NCBI RefSeq assembly: GCF_018139145.2
Contig: NC_059476.1
Coordinates: forward strand, 3,099,501 to 3,163,500
Length of the DNA stretch: 64,000 nt
DNA from: Gymnogyps californianus
Taxonomy: Eukaryota > Chordata > Aves > Accipitriformes > Cathartidae
Direction of reading: 5' to 3'
The translations under genes and the position numbers were made by a program. Below are positions 35,170 through 49,146 of the stretch, one piece after another (the first letter of the stretch is position 1; each line of letters opens with the position of its first letter). A model generated the notes under the pieces. It worked only from the letters and a program-made list of their open reading frames with translations. It searched no databases and was not told the DNA's origin.

Positions 35170-38100
35170 AACATTTTAGGAAAAAAACAGGTGAAATCTT
35201 TATATTTTGGTTTTCAGTAAAACCGCCATTCCTCTGCACCCATGCACCTTTGCAGGTTACTGTATTTGCACCTGCAGCTCCATCCTGCCTCTGGTTCGCA
35301 ATAATGCAGGCAAATAGCTGTCTGTCTGTGGTGAGGCAACGTCCACTGTAGCCAGTGGAGATGCTCCCTGTCCTGTGGCCATTCCAAGTCCAACGCCCTT
35401 AGGGATCAGAAAGTTTAAAGACCATCCTCCCAAAGCCACGTATCTGAAACTCCCAGGTCATGTCTACACAGGCAGGCTCGGGAAGACGGGGTAAACCACA
35501 CGGCCGTGTGAAGTCAGCGGGTATTTTCCAAATTATACTATATCTCTGTGTGAAGTCTGTCATTCGGGAATAGAGTGACCTTGGTTCACTGTAGCTTAAT
35601 CCTCCTCTAATCCTCCTCTCTAAAGCAGGATTACAGTACAGTGAACTAAGAAATTTCTCCTCCTGGATGAGAGCTTCCATACAGGAGTTTAACGTGTTTT
35701 AACTCTCCTGCACTGACCCTGTGCCGCACAGCCTCGCTGCCTGTCCCGGCAGCATCCCTGGCTGGCTCCCCTCTTCTCTCCGCTGGCACTACCTCATTTT
35801 TCAAGAGATCTATTGAAATTAATGGGACTACTTGGAGAACATGACATAATCGGGACCAATGTTGTAAAATATTGTATGTCCTGAATTTCATCCCAGAGGG
35901 AAAACTTTTGCAGCCAATTATACCGCTGGACTTGAATGTGTTTATTTTGTTGTTATTGCTGAACAGCAATATTCTACTTAGGCGTTTTAATAGATATGAA
36001 GAATAGTACGCACTTAGCGTGTGGAAGGTGCATAGACAAAATAGTTCCAATTTTCCAGTGTTGTAAGGTACTATGCCTCCTGTCAGCTCACAACAAATCA
36101 GGTGCCAAGGAGGTCCTCCCTGGGCAAACCGCTCTTTCGCAAAAACAGTATTTTAGTGTTGCCTAATGAGATATTGGATCATTAGAGAAATGTTAGTTTC
36201 CAAGGAACAACAGGAGCAATTAATTTGGTCTCACATCACGGAAGGTTGCAGCACATTCTTGTTTGAGGAGAATAATACATCACAAGAAGCCCCAAGCAGG
36301 ACTTGCGGGCTGCTGGTTTGAAACCGTAATGCTCGTAGAAGACTTGGAGTCATTTAAAATTTTATCACTACCTCTTGTTAAAACCAATGACATGAATTAT
36401 TTTAAGTCTTGGTAGTATTAAGGTAAGAGGAAAAACTTGGCAGAAACTTGTAGTCTATGCAGAAAAAAATGCAGTATGTTGATTTTCCCCCAATAATGGC
36501 TTATGTATCTAATTCATTTGAAAAGTTTTGAGTTTTAAATTGGTTTATTTTCTTGCTTCTTACCTTTACTAATGGAAGATTTTACCTAAAATAAAAAATA
36601 CGTACAAGTAGAACATAAAGATCCCAGTCTATGGGTACTAGCAGTAAATATCTTTAATGCAAACTTGGAATTACTTTTAAGTTAAGAAGATATCTGCAGT
36701 GACTTTTGTGAAGGTACTTACCTGGTGTGAAGACTTGAACCAGTCCTTAGCTAATTCCGCTTTCTGCTGACTACAAGTGGTATTAGATTAGGCCTAATGA
36801 GCTCTCAAGACAATCATGCACATCTCATATGTTAAGAACAAACCTGAACTGTGGTATAAAACAACATGCTTATCGCCAACTTGTTTTTAGACATCGCAGT
36901 CAGAGATCTGCTCCTCATTAGGGCTACGCTTGTGGGTAACAATTAACCACATTTTAACGATTGATAAACGGATTCTGAGAGATTTTAAGATATTAGCCTA
37001 AAGGTGTGTAGCAATATGTGAACCCCCGGTGTTCTGGATCTTTGACTCTGCTTCAAATGTTAGACAGATTTCATCCACAGGTGAGCTTTCATCCATGGAC
37101 GGGAAGTTTTACTTTATCTACATGAGTATTTGCAGTTTTGGATCTCCTTTTTGTGTTGAGTACAAACTGCTGAAAGTTATATTTCAAAACAGGAGGTTTG
37201 GGGTTTTATTTTAAATTTTTCTATGCTTGTATGCATGTTAAGAAAAAACAAAAGTTGTTTATATTGCAATGTTTCTACTGTGATATTGACATTCAGAAGA
37301 AATCAATAAAAGACTCTTCCACTGTTGCCTGTACAAAAGAAAGGGATGCTGCTATTTGCAGTAATTGAATTTTTATTTCATTTGTGAAGGTAACATAGCA
37401 GCTTCAAGAGCCTCCCCACAGTGTGCAAGGTACATGCTACCCCCTTGGTCTGCTGATATGTATGGGAAAGGGGAGTCCATCAAGCACAAAGGACGAATGC
37501 CATCGCTGGGCACCCCGCAGCAATCCTCCGCGGATCCCCGGTGCCAGCCCTGCGGTTATCCCACACGGTGGTGGAGGGGAGCGCTCCCACCCCATGCACC
37601 AAGCCTCAAACAAGACCATGTTCAAACATCTACACTGAGCAAACATTTCTTTGAAGATTTACAAAGAAAATTCAGCTGCCCTTTAAGTATTCCCTGTGCT
37701 GAAGCTGGAAGCAGAAGCCACCGTTGAAATGCGAGATGCGGGGGCTTCAGGCTGGCTTCGGTGGGAACATTAATTCAGCCTTAATTATGGATAAGGTTAT
37801 GCTGTGTGACAGGGCTGAAACACATAGGAGGAAATTAAAGGGTTAATTTAATTTAAGCCGGGAAATTACCCTAGGGAAAAGGTTCTGTGCCATGGAAAAA
37901 TCAGCTTTTACATAGGAGTGATGCAAGCACTTGTATGTCCGGTGGGTCTGTCGCTATTTTCCTACTATACTTTGGAAAGCCCTGAAAGTAGTGGGGGAAA
38001 CTCTGGCACAACCTCTCCGCAGGAGGCCGTGCCACCGCTGCTTCCCCTTCTCCACTAAAGCATCTGGGAGGAGGAGGATTGACAGCAGTAATGTTTCGCA

Positions 38101-38731
38101 ACCTGCAGATCCCATGCAACCCATACGGCTTCCCATGGGGCTTCTACTGCAAATCAGAGAGGGTTACGTGGTTATATTTTATAGCTCAGTCCAAATGCTC
38201 TGGTATATAGAAAGCACCATTTTTCTTCTTAATTTTAAAATGAAAAATGGATACCTCCTATTACAAATTAAAACAATCATTGGGATTTAGTGCTAATTAA
38301 GTGAAAAATGCTTGAAATGTAAGAAAACTAACTGGAAGCAGCCAGCCATTTGGAAATTTGGAGGCCTGGGGAAAGGAGAAGCCATGCTGGTGCAGGAGAT
38401 GGGATGGCTGCCGCTGTTATTCTTGCAGAAGGACTCACACATTGCACAGTTGATGGCAGAAACTCCCTTGCAGCTTTAAGTTCTTCAGCTGCAGGCAATG
38501 GCGGCATCCAAATCACCTGCGTGTCAGCCCTCCTTTGAGGTCTAGATTTGCCCCAAACTGAGTATTACGCCAAAAGCCTGGGAGCATCCTTTGCTCATGG
38601 TGCAGAAGAGAGGCTGTACATAGCCATAAGACAGACACGGGTTTTGTGGGTATTATTGTCTCCAGGTCGAAGCTCAGTGGAGGGTTTGGGGCTCTGAAAT
38701 TCCTCATGGCTTCAACTTGCTGAAAGAGCTT

Positions 38732-38767
38732 AAAAAAACAAAACAAAACAAAACAAAAAACCCCCCC
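38732..38767. repeat. (AAAAC)n tract ending in a C-run
   Basis: AAAAC-type repeats followed by AAAAAA and a run of C. No SINE body is visible beside it. Confidence 0.85.
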
Positions 38768-39527
38768 AAAGTCACTGCCTGAGTCTGGGGCCAAAGGAGA
38801 TTGTCAGTTGTAAGGAAAATGGTGTACTGCAATATGAAACACATCTACTATTGGACTGGCAACTTCTGAGACTGCAATATATTCACTTTCTCTCAGACAC
38901 AAGATCAATTGCGAATCCCTCCTGAGCACAGAATTACACCTCCGAGCCTCAACCTCCATTTACAAGATTTCTTCTCCCTGTGATTGTTATGGCAACTTTA
39001 AAAAGCTGAATTGCATTTTTCTTGGGCCTGCAGAGAACCTGAAATGATCATTTCGAGCACACGAATTGTCTCAAGCACAGGAGGAAAAACCAACATGGCA
39101 ATTGAAATGTCAACGCTGCCGAAGTGTCTTAGCCACTGCTGATGTTTTAGCAAAATCACAGGTAAAGAGCTGAAGACATTTATGGCACTATCCAAAAGTC
39201 TCGGCACCGAGACCCATAACCGCACTGTATGCAGCGGTCATAACGTAGAGCCGTCAGATTTTATTCCAGCCTCTATGAGCAATGACTCAACAAAACACTG
39301 GACGTCAGTAAAAAAACGTGAATCTGAAAAGGCAAATTAATTTCAATACATTTCAAATGCCTCAATTCAAATCATTTTACTATTAATTTAAAAATAATCA
39401 GTTACAAAACCTGGAGGTGTCTGAAGCGCGGTGGAGTCTGAGATGGTCACACCGGTTCATGAAAGTGGAAGATGGTAAAAGTACTTCATGTAGTGGCCAC
39501 CTTCTCTGCTGAGCTGAGCTTTGTCCT

Positions 39528-39564
39528 GGTTTGTTTAACAACAAACAAGGTTTGTTTAACAACA
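39528..39564. repeat. Duplicated 16-bp motif with forkhead-like core
   Basis: GGTTTGTTTAACAACA occurs at 39528-39543 and 39549-39564, 21 bp apart, separated by AACAA. Each copy holds TGTTTAAC/TTTGTTTA, close to the forkhead consensus TRTTTRY. Confidence 0.7.
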
Positions 39565-42360
39565 TGTTTAAGGTAAAAAGCATTAATTGCATTATCTTCA
39601 TGTACCTGTATTTGAAAATGTAACGGAGGGTACAGATAATCAGTGCTCTCTATTCTGAAAACATATTGACCTAAAATATCACTTCCAGCTTAGCTGTGGG
39701 TTTAAAAAACAAGTGTAATTCTTTCTATGTAAAACCCTAGTCAAAACCATTTATTAACCAGCTGGTGGCAGTGTTTTCATTAGGAAAAGATAAAAGGTAT
39801 CCCGCTCATTTTCCATGAAATCCAGTCTTTCAGCTACTGAAGTGGAAGAATCTTACTTGTTACTTGGTTTCCCCCATTAAAATTCTAAGAAAATCCATAC
39901 AAGAAATAAAAACTCTCAGTCACTGCCACAGAATACTCTGCTTTTAACAGGTTATATAATGTCAGGAGAGCACAGATACCTTTTATTTCCCTTTTGAGCT
40001 TAGTTGTTGTTTATGCTGCCAGAATGCTGCTTTGTTAGAGGGATCCTTGCTTTTCTGTGCAAGTTAGTTTAGATTTTGAACAGAGATGTTAAGAACGAAA
40101 TAAAAACATGACAGATTTAATATTGGTTTCTACCCACTACTGGGCATTGTGTTTTGAAAGAGAGCGTTAGAAATTGTTTCTGGAAAACGAGAGCACTGCA
40201 ATATTTCCTTGCTCTCCCCACATGTTCAGCAATGGCGTGTTCCCATCACTCCCCTGAATCTTAATTTAAACCAGACCATAGCTGTGTGGAGGAGAGCTTC
40301 ATCTCACCTTATGATACTTATTAAAAAGAAATAACAATTACTCAGCATTTATCAGAAATAACTTACAGAATACGGACTGCCTTATCTGGAAATACCTCTC
40401 ACATGCCCGTCCGTCCCAAGCTTCCAGCAATGAGCCTTGACATGCGATATTTACAGATTTTTCCATCCTGAAATAACAGGTACCAAGAATACTAAGTGAT
40501 AAGTGAAAGCTACTCTGACCTCTCTGACTGAGAATAACATCGCACTCCTACTCCAAGGAATCAAACACTCCTCCCCATATGTGATAGCCATGCCATCTGC
40601 GCTAGCTCCATCTGCTACCAGGCATCTTAAGCCTACACATATGTACCCCAAACTGATGCCAATACATGTTGGAACACCTCCTTTATGTCTGGGAATCACA
40701 TCATGTTATAGCTGAGATGTAAAAAAAGAAATGCTTATTATAATGCATAAACACCTTCAGCAGCTTGGGTGCAGAGCCAGCAGGGCCATTAACTGCGGAT
40801 CCCAGCCGTCGCTCCCCCGCGCTCATGCTGTCCCTCTAAATCCCCCCCACTGCACCTAAATTAGTGCAGGTGCAGTAGCTGCAGGGCTAATGCCTCCGTG
40901 TAGGATATAATGAGGTTTAGGAAAGACTCATGACCCACCGTAAATACCTGCACTGCAGTTTGGGAACGGCCAATTTAGATGGCAGCTCTCCAAGGCTGGG
41001 CACTTCTCTCTCTTTTTAGCACCGTGAGTGCTCAACTTGCTTTGGATTATCTGAGAATCACAGAGAAACGAAGAATAAACACTTATTAACTTCAATAAAT
41101 GTGCTAATCTTTCAGAGACAGGCACTTACATGCTTCGCTCAACTGGGAGAACTTTTCTATAGGTTGTGGTCATTAGCTTTCAGCTTGGGTTTGCTTCTCC
41201 TTTCTTGTACAGTAGACCAGAAACTCCAGCGCAAGGAATCCTGAGATTAAAAAAAAATGCATTACTAAATGGGAAAAACCAAACACATGTCCATATGTCA
41301 CTTCAAAAGAGGAAATGAACAGCGAGGTCAAAGCGACACTTGACTTCAATGGCTCTGAAGCTCCTCGCTGCTTCCAGGGCTGGGGAGGATGCGGGGCAGG
41401 AGCAGCAGCAGCTCCCCGGCCGCCTGCCCAGGTGCTCGGGCGGGCGAGCATCATCGATCTGACACCCGAAGGAGGGTGGACCGGGGAGCTTGACAGGCAA
41501 GCTGGCAGGAAATCTTCTTCGCTGTGACTTTGTCAGGATTGATTGATTTCCGCAGATCACTTCATTTTTTATGATCTGGCATTTTACAATGGAAAACTGT
41601 TTGGAGGAGATTTCTGGCCAGCCCAATTTCAGTCCCTTTGGGGTTTTGTTTCATTCCTGGTCTTTTTCAATACTTGATGAGTGACCAATTTCTGCACGGA
41701 TTGCAAATGTTTGGAATAAAATTTGCCTATAAAACCCCCTAGGATGCACGTTTCATTATTCCTTTCTCAAGTTAGAAAATACTGTAAATATTTCTCAGTG
41801 AATAAGTGATTGATGTTTCAATCATGTTTGAATTTGCATCCACCTTGGTATTCTTTCCCTGTACATATTCGTATGAGCTGGCTGAATGATTGTAAAATGA
41901 AGCATTGCAGCCAGGAGTGTTTGTGGAAACACATTTCATGTTTATTCCCCAAATACTTCTCCATGGTTAAGTAGCCATGATCCCAGGGTGAGAGAGAAGC
42001 CAGCGTGTGAACCGCTAGTCACGCCATGAACGACCCAGCATGAAACCCACAGAAATCTGCTGTCAGTCAACAATGGAAGACAAACTCCAAAAATATGGTG
42101 GCGTACAAATCACAAAAAGGCAGAAAAGATGATGTGTATGCAGACAGAGCGGGAGCTCACACTGGGACTCAGGTCTTGTGTTCATTAATCTTTGTTATTT
42201 ATTCACTAGCATAAATTAATGCAAACATTGATTTTTCCTTTTTGGTTTTTTTTTCGGTATCTTTAATATTTTTATAGCACACTTGTTGCAATAGGAAGCT
42301 GTAACAGATCCAATACATGTTTACTTTACTTAATCTGTGTGTTTTGACAATTGGCATCAT

Positions 42361-42380
42361 AATATAAAATATTTTATATT
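42361..42380. repeat. Perfect 20-bp AT palindrome
   Basis: AATATAAAATATTTTATATT equals its own reverse complement. All A/T, able to form a cruciform. Confidence 0.9.
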
Positions 42381-44309
42381 TAGAGTCTACCTTTTCATGG
42401 AGAACAGCTTTTCAGACAACCACAAATTAACAGTTTGAGTTTTTTCTTGTTGCTAGTGGTACTGCTTTGTTTTGCCTCCTAAAGTATCTTCTGTAAGAAC
42501 ACAAGTAGCTAGAGGAGCTGACGGCAACGGGATGGCGTAACTTAACATAGCTGCTGTAAATATCAGAAACCTTCTGCAAAGTCCTTGCTGGACCCCGGTT
42601 ATTCTGAGTGACAATTCCCGTCCCGTAAATGTGAGGTTATGATGTTGCTGAGGTATTTGCATTGTCACATTCCTCAAGGACCTGCGTCATCTCATAGGTT
42701 TCCTCATGTGTTCAACACCAGAAACCCCTGGGGCCTCTTTTCTAAACTATTCACTACAACGACGACGATACGGAGCAGTTCCGTTGTTGCTCCATGCCAC
42801 TCACTGCCAGTTGACTTTTGCTGCTAAAACAAACCTGCAGACCTGCTTGCCCAGAAGCCCTCTCCTTGTTCAGACTCAATCACTACTAAATGTGCATACC
42901 ACTAAAAGACAGTGAGGAAACGGCTGAATCCTTATCTGGGGGAGGATTTTCAAAACAAATAGGATTTGAGGCTCAGATTTGGCTTTTGCTGGGTCCTGCC
43001 ATCTCAACTCCATTTGATGCTTCTGAAATCCCCAAATTTGCAAATGTTCCTCTGTCTGCTTTTCTACTCAAAATGCAGTTCATCCAGAGAAGTTATGGCC
43101 AATCCTTATTACGCTCCGTAGCCTTTCGCTGCCGTTTCAGTCCCCTTAGGCTGGCTTTGTTGACGTTAGAGGGCAGTCTTCCATTTTACTGCTCTTTTTT
43201 CCAACCCTATTTTAAATAGTGCTTATTGCAATGTGCAGAACCGCCAGCGCTTTGGCAGGCTAGGGGTGAGGGGAGAAATACGTTCAAAGCAAAATGATGC
43301 TATTTTCATTTTAAAAACTACTACAATTCTGCAAATATATTCTCAAATATCACATTTGCATGATCTTTGTATAGCTAGGAGGATATACAATTTAGAAAAT
43401 GCAACAGACATTAACTATTTCACATTGCAACAGCTATCTATGAAGGTTTGGTGATTTCCCAGCAGGAATCGGAGTGAATTAATGCAATGCAGCCGTTCCT
43501 TGACATTGCGGGGTATTAAACTAGAGGTGGCTAAAGGTGACTACTCTGCACCTAAGTTTTGTGATGAATATCTCTAAAATCCTACAATCTCTTAAATTCA
43601 CTTCCAGAAGCATTTTGAAATCAAAAACGAGCCAAACAAAAAAAACTGTCAAAGACCAAAAGTTGCTTTAAAATGTGTAGGAAATGTATTTCTGAATCAG
43701 AGACTAAGAAATGTCTCATAGTCATAAAGCCATAAACCATCCATAATGCCATTCCAACATTCAAAGTGGTAATATTCATATATCAAAGCTGAGGTGCTGT
43801 TAACTTCCAACTTTTTTAGGATGGCATTCGTCTTCATGACAAAAATAATTATGGAATGCTAACCTGCAGCGACTTCAGGCTCGCGGAGAAAAAAGTACAT
43901 CTCCCATCTCCAGCCTCACCAAATATAAAAAGCTATGCTTGTGATCATGAAAATGAAGAAAGAGTAAAATATACATACGTCATAGGCTTTTATCTCTCCG
44001 GTAACTTTTTTTCTTGTGCAAGTATGCAGGACAAAAAACCACCCCCAAAATACAGAAATTGCTCAGAGATCCAACTTTAGCCTGTCCTTTCTCCTTTGCA
44101 AATCTCCTCCTTCATACCATCACATGGTGGTTATCCATCGTTCCCACAATTAGTTATCGTTTGCACTACAGTAGTGCTGACATACCAAATTGATTTGCAC
44201 GGGCTAGATACTGTGCAAATTCCAAACAGAGAGCGTGTACCAGCCCCGGCAGCAGAAAATCACATCAACCTAACAGAGGAAGGAAAAAAGGACAAGTTCG
44301 TATTTTTTG

Positions 44310-44400
44310 GATGTAAGACCCAAGTGCAGAACGAGTAAGTAACCTGCCCAAGGTGACACAGGGAGTGCGGGGAAGCTTCCTATAGGAAAAGGAGAAATGG
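44310..44400 (-). mobile_element. MIR-like SINE fragment
   Basis: AAGTAACCTGCCCAAGGTGA followed by CACAGGGAG matches the reverse complement of the conserved MIR core with few differences. Outer boundaries are unclear. Confidence 0.6.
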
Positions 44401-44810
44401 CCCCATTTTTTTTAATTGATTTTTTTGGCAAGGCTCCGTGTCAGGCGTACTGCCTTCCTGCCTGGACTCGGCAGTCCTGGGTTTGTACCTCTGCAACTCC
44501 ACAGCATAAAAATATTAACAGAACGAGAAGAATCTCTTCACTCTCCCCCACTGGCATGTGAAAGTCATTGTTTATTTATGGTAAAATTGAACCATTTCCT
44601 GAAGGTCAAGGATTTTAAAAGTAACTCTCAGAAATAAGAGTTTTCATACACTCCAAGACGGGATCCCCTGGAGAGCGGCTGTGTTTGCTTTTTCTTCCCA
44701 GTTTTGTTCAGCTAGTCGTGAACAAGTACTTACCTCGCTGCTGTTACTGACCATTACTGTATTTAACAAGGCATTGAGAAAAATATACAACTGTATTGGG
44801 TCACAAAAAA

Positions 44811-44824
44811 AATATATATATATA
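44811..44824. repeat. (AT)n microsatellite
   Basis: Short uninterrupted AT dinucleotide repeat directly after an A-run. Confidence 0.85.
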
Positions 44825-47800
44825 ATGCAAAACTACTGAAACATCATTTGCTATAAGCATTGGTAAATGCCAGCATTTTAATGGTAACCAGTATGAGTCT
44901 TGTGGAGACCTAATGAGGAAGACTAATTTTTTTCATGCTTTGTACAAAACGAAATTTCTGCACTTGTTGGAAACACATTTAAAAAATATTGCCGTGTAGT
45001 AAAAAGTAAAAAGCTGCTGGCATCAACGGAAAAGGCAGATTCTGATACTGTCACAGACATATCAGCATCAAGCTGGTTCACACGGAAAAGGACATGCGTT
45101 GTTTGTGAAATCAAACGTACCGAGCGGAATTCTGCCCTACAGCAGCACAACGGCAGGTGTCAGAGGCCAGGACCTTGTCCCTGCCCTATCCTCTATACTG
45201 CAGGGGAGGAGCTGTAACGAACTAATGCAAATGGTGTGATGGTAACGAATAACCATATCGTATATTCCCCCACTAACTCTGCAAGCACTGAAACAAACGC
45301 TTTCCAACTAATGTGGCAAATGAAACTGTCTGCAGCCGTGAGACCCTGAAAAATGCTGGTTTTTTTAATGCAGCGTGACTACATCCACCTAAAACACAAG
45401 GCATTTTACATAATGAAATAATTGGATATGGCTTAGCAAAATATCCACGTTAGGCCAGTGACCAAAGCATCTGGTTTTCATTTTAAGGCCGTAGCGTCTA
45501 TGGTATTGTTAATTAAGCAGTGTTACAGGCTCAAAGGTACAGACTGGGTGACAGGCAAACAGCACGAGCGAGAGCTTGCACTGTGCCAAAAGACCTGACT
45601 TCATTCTGAGAACGTAGTGAAGATAAATGTAACTCATTTCCTTAACACAAGCACGTAAATGACACCTTATTTGTTGATCATAACGAGTGATTTGTGAAGT
45701 TCAAATACCCAACTATGCAAATTGACACAGTGCTTTACATGCAAAAGAGCAAACTATCTAAACTAACTGCCACGGAGCAGACCTGAACCTGCTGTATGTC
45801 TCATTCGCATGCACACCCTTTTCCTACGCTGGAAAAACGCACTGTGCAAAGACAACAGCGCATCACAAAGCACTTGGGCATCAAAAGCAATAGTTTGGTG
45901 GCAGAAATTTAGAAAAATGCCACCTGGATACAAAAAGAGAGAAACTGGTTGGGCTTTTTGAAGTGCTTTAGTGGCCTGGTGCTGGAGTTGCATCAATTTG
46001 AAATGGAGATGGTGCTCTGACACAGTGGCTTTCCCAGCTGCTGGCGGTTAGAAGCATCCATGAGAAAGCCAGTTACATTATTGTACATATTTGCAGATAG
46101 GCAAAGAAAAGAATAAATAACCACCCACGTTTGCAAGTGGGAAAAGAACAATTTTTTTTTGGTTTATAAGTATCTTTTCATAGACCAATTACATCAATTC
46201 CACCCACATGGGTCATTTGTCTTCTTTCATTTAAGGTTGCTTAAAGTAATCAACAGGATCTCCATGCATCAGTTAGCATACTTCATTATGTTCAGCAATC
46301 AGGATTTGGCCTTAAATTGCTCTGTAAGCTCCTCCAGTCAATCTTCCCACATTGCCTCAAGTGACTGTAGGGAACCTCATTAATAAATGGACATGATTAG
46401 ATCACATAACCAAAAGTAACCAAAGATAAGAGAGAATATAGAGTATTAAGTAAAGTTTGTTTTCTTCCAGTTGTGCTATTTTATTAAAAGATATAGGAAT
46501 GTAGCACTTGTACTTCTCTTGCACATCTCGAGGGCAGACAGTGCGATAGCAGCCAGAGTCCAGCACTCAGGGCTAGCCCACACTCGGCATGACTTCTGAT
46601 GCCAAACCATGAAACTGAGTGAATAACGAGCAGTCGAATAGCTTGTTCCCTTGACTTACACATTGCTTCTTCGCATTATGGTGCACTCCAGCCAGCACCA
46701 ATTGCTGTCTAATTAAGTGAATGACTTAGCATCCTTCCTGACACGCCATGATGTCTTGCGCAACAATAATTTTGCCATATTTTGAATGTGAAAATGAATT
46801 TGAAACTGAGAAACATGAAATGAAGTGGCATTTCACAGGATGCACTTTGCCAGGCATCACTGAGCAGCAGAAAATATGCTCGTGACTGTGCTGCTCCCAT
46901 CATCCAGGAAGCTAACAAGATTCACATCGCCAGCAGGAAGGAATAATTTGCAGACCTGGCTAACACTAAAAAGCAAACAGACCAGCAGAGTCAAACATAT
47001 CCCTTGTCATAACATGGGGAAACCACAAGGCACGCCTGTCCAAGAAGCCAGGTTCTTTTATCCAAAATACGTAGAAGTGTAGCAAAAGCCCTTACGACTT
47101 CAAACCGAGAACACGTGGTATCTCTGACGCGTTTCCAGATAGTGGGGAATGTTACCACAACTGCCATTCAGTGGCTTCAAGAAAATCATAACAGAAACAG
47201 TGGGACTCAGCTGAAAATTAAGACAGCTAAATTTATAGCCCGAAAGGAGATGTCTGTATGTGAACTGTATGTCTAACCTCCCACCGCAGTCGCCTGAGCT
47301 CTGGCTGGTACGTCTGATGTATCAATGGGTTTTCCAAACCCACGCAGAGATGCACCGTTCGGAGACACCCCGTGGCTGGGCGTTGCAGACCGTGCTGAGA
47401 AAGACCCATCAAACACCCCAGCTAGGCGTAAGCGTGACGACCCTGGCATGGAAAAGGAGCTCCATCAAGCAGGCTCCTGCCAAAATGTTTCATGACTCCA
47501 GGTCTTTGTTTACTGTAAGAATATTCTAAAACAGCACTGCCGAGGATTATCAATGAAATTGCCAGTGAAGAAGAGCAAATACCATGAAAAGGCAATGATT
47601 TTTCCCCCCAATGGTCATTTTTACTTCTACATATTCTCCCTTTCCCCCTCTATTTTGAATCAAGTTGAGATCCATTTGTTCTTTTCATTTGCTTTATGAT
47701 TTTTACTTGAAAACAAAGTAAACAAAACTCTGCAACGTGTATAACCATCATCTACTTGCTAGTGTACTTTTTATTTAAAAAAAGAAAATAGAGGAAATCA

Positions 47801-48224
47801 CTCTAGAATAATGCTCACTCCTGTATTTACATCTCTGTGTTTAACAATAAATTTACACACGCATCCTTGTAGACCTTCAGTTCATCCAAGTGTCATGCTA
47901 CTAATTACGAGGCAGTGGCTGCTAATGAAGACACAGAGCCAACCGCAGTGGCCTGGGCTCCTCGCAGAGCTCCCAGCTCCAACGTTTGGCTGCGGTTTCG
48001 AAATGCCAGCGATGCTGTGGTCCCCAAATTAAGATATGGTGGGCTAAAAGAGACAGTAGGCACAAACCACAAAAATCAATGAGGATGCTTTCTGAGAAGA
48101 AAAATCTATTAGCGCACATAGCTGCTGTGAGGTGCTCAAGGGTTGCCATAGAGATTCACTGGATTCATTCGACCGACTGTAAGAAGCGAACACAAAATAC
48201 TCTTACTCTTAATACGCTGAACGT

Positions 48225-48285
48225 CTGATCCAAAGCCCATTGAAGACGCTCGGTAGCTTTCTGTTGCCTTCAATGGGTTGTGGAT
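48225..48285. repeat. Short hairpin-type repeat, copy B
   Basis: The left arm ATCCAAAGCCCATTGAAG (48228-48245) and right arm CTTCAATGGGTTGTGGAT (48268-48285) pair at 16 of 18 positions around a 22-nt loop. The first 18 bases (48225-48242) are identical to 33193-33210. The arm sequence is of a kind widespread in reptile and bird genomes, probably an ancient non-autonomous DNA element. Confidence 0.6.
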
Positions 48286-49130
48286 GATGTCTCGAGAGCA
48301 GCACTTGATAGCTCATTTCTTATCGCACTGAGCCCTTTTATGTCCTCTGAAAGGTTCATACCGAAGTCTCTGAGAAGATAGGTCTCAGTTGATCAAGCTT
48401 TTAAGATATACTTAATTTTAAGCATAATCAACCCAATGACTTCAAATCCAGTAGGGTATTAGAAGAAAAAGTCTTTCTTCTGTCACCACAAAGGCAGAAA
48501 AATTCCCCCTGGCTCTAAAACCAAATACCGGAGTGAAGTCTGATGTACAGCTGTATCATTTTTTCAGTCAACAAGGTACATTCTCGGTTTGGTAATGCTC
48601 ACTAACCATCGCACGTTAGGGTAGGACAATGAGCTCAGCTTGTTTTCTTAAAAAAATGTAATGCCATACTGCTTCACTATTAAAAATAAATTTAAATATA
48701 GTGAAACATTCTGTCAGACTAAGAAAAAGCATATCTTTGACATTTTTTTATCTTTTCCCAAACTCTTTAAACATTTAAGCAGACAGCTCATCAATGACAT
48801 ATTGCATAAACGCTTCACTGTTAGAAGTAATTTTTCATGATGAATCTTTAAAGTGCCAGAATATCTGATAAGTTAAATTTTGATTTTCTTTATATGACAA
48901 ATGCTTAATAGTTGTCTTAGAGTCTTTCTGCACTATGATTTTTATCTGTATTTTATTACGGTAATAATAACATCTAATATACTCTCTCATATCTGTCTTG
49001 TTCTTTCTTAAGGTCAAAATTACATCCAGAGCTAAAAGCATCAAGAGACTTCTTCTTTTCTTCCTCAGTATTTTAAGGCAATAAATTACCATCTACAGGC
49101 AAATAATAGCAAATTAGGAAATCTAAATGT

Positions 49131-49146
49131 GATATATATATATACA
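49131..49146. repeat. (AT)n microsatellite
   Basis: Short AT dinucleotide repeat. Confidence 0.8.

Larger units (their letters stand above)
32661..44309. other. Gene desert, central-right part
   Basis: No coding exon recognised. It contains a small hairpin repeat (33193-33235), a 19-bp tandem duplication (35132-35169), an (AAAAC)n tract (38732-38767), a duplicated forkhead-like motif (39528-39564), a GC-rich spot (about 41360-41500) and a 20-bp palindrome (42361-42380). Confidence 0.6.

Noticed and set aside
39758..39772. CTCF-like CCAGCTGGTGGCAG on the plus strand
   Set aside because: Mismatch at the central A of the core; weaker than the 7080 site.
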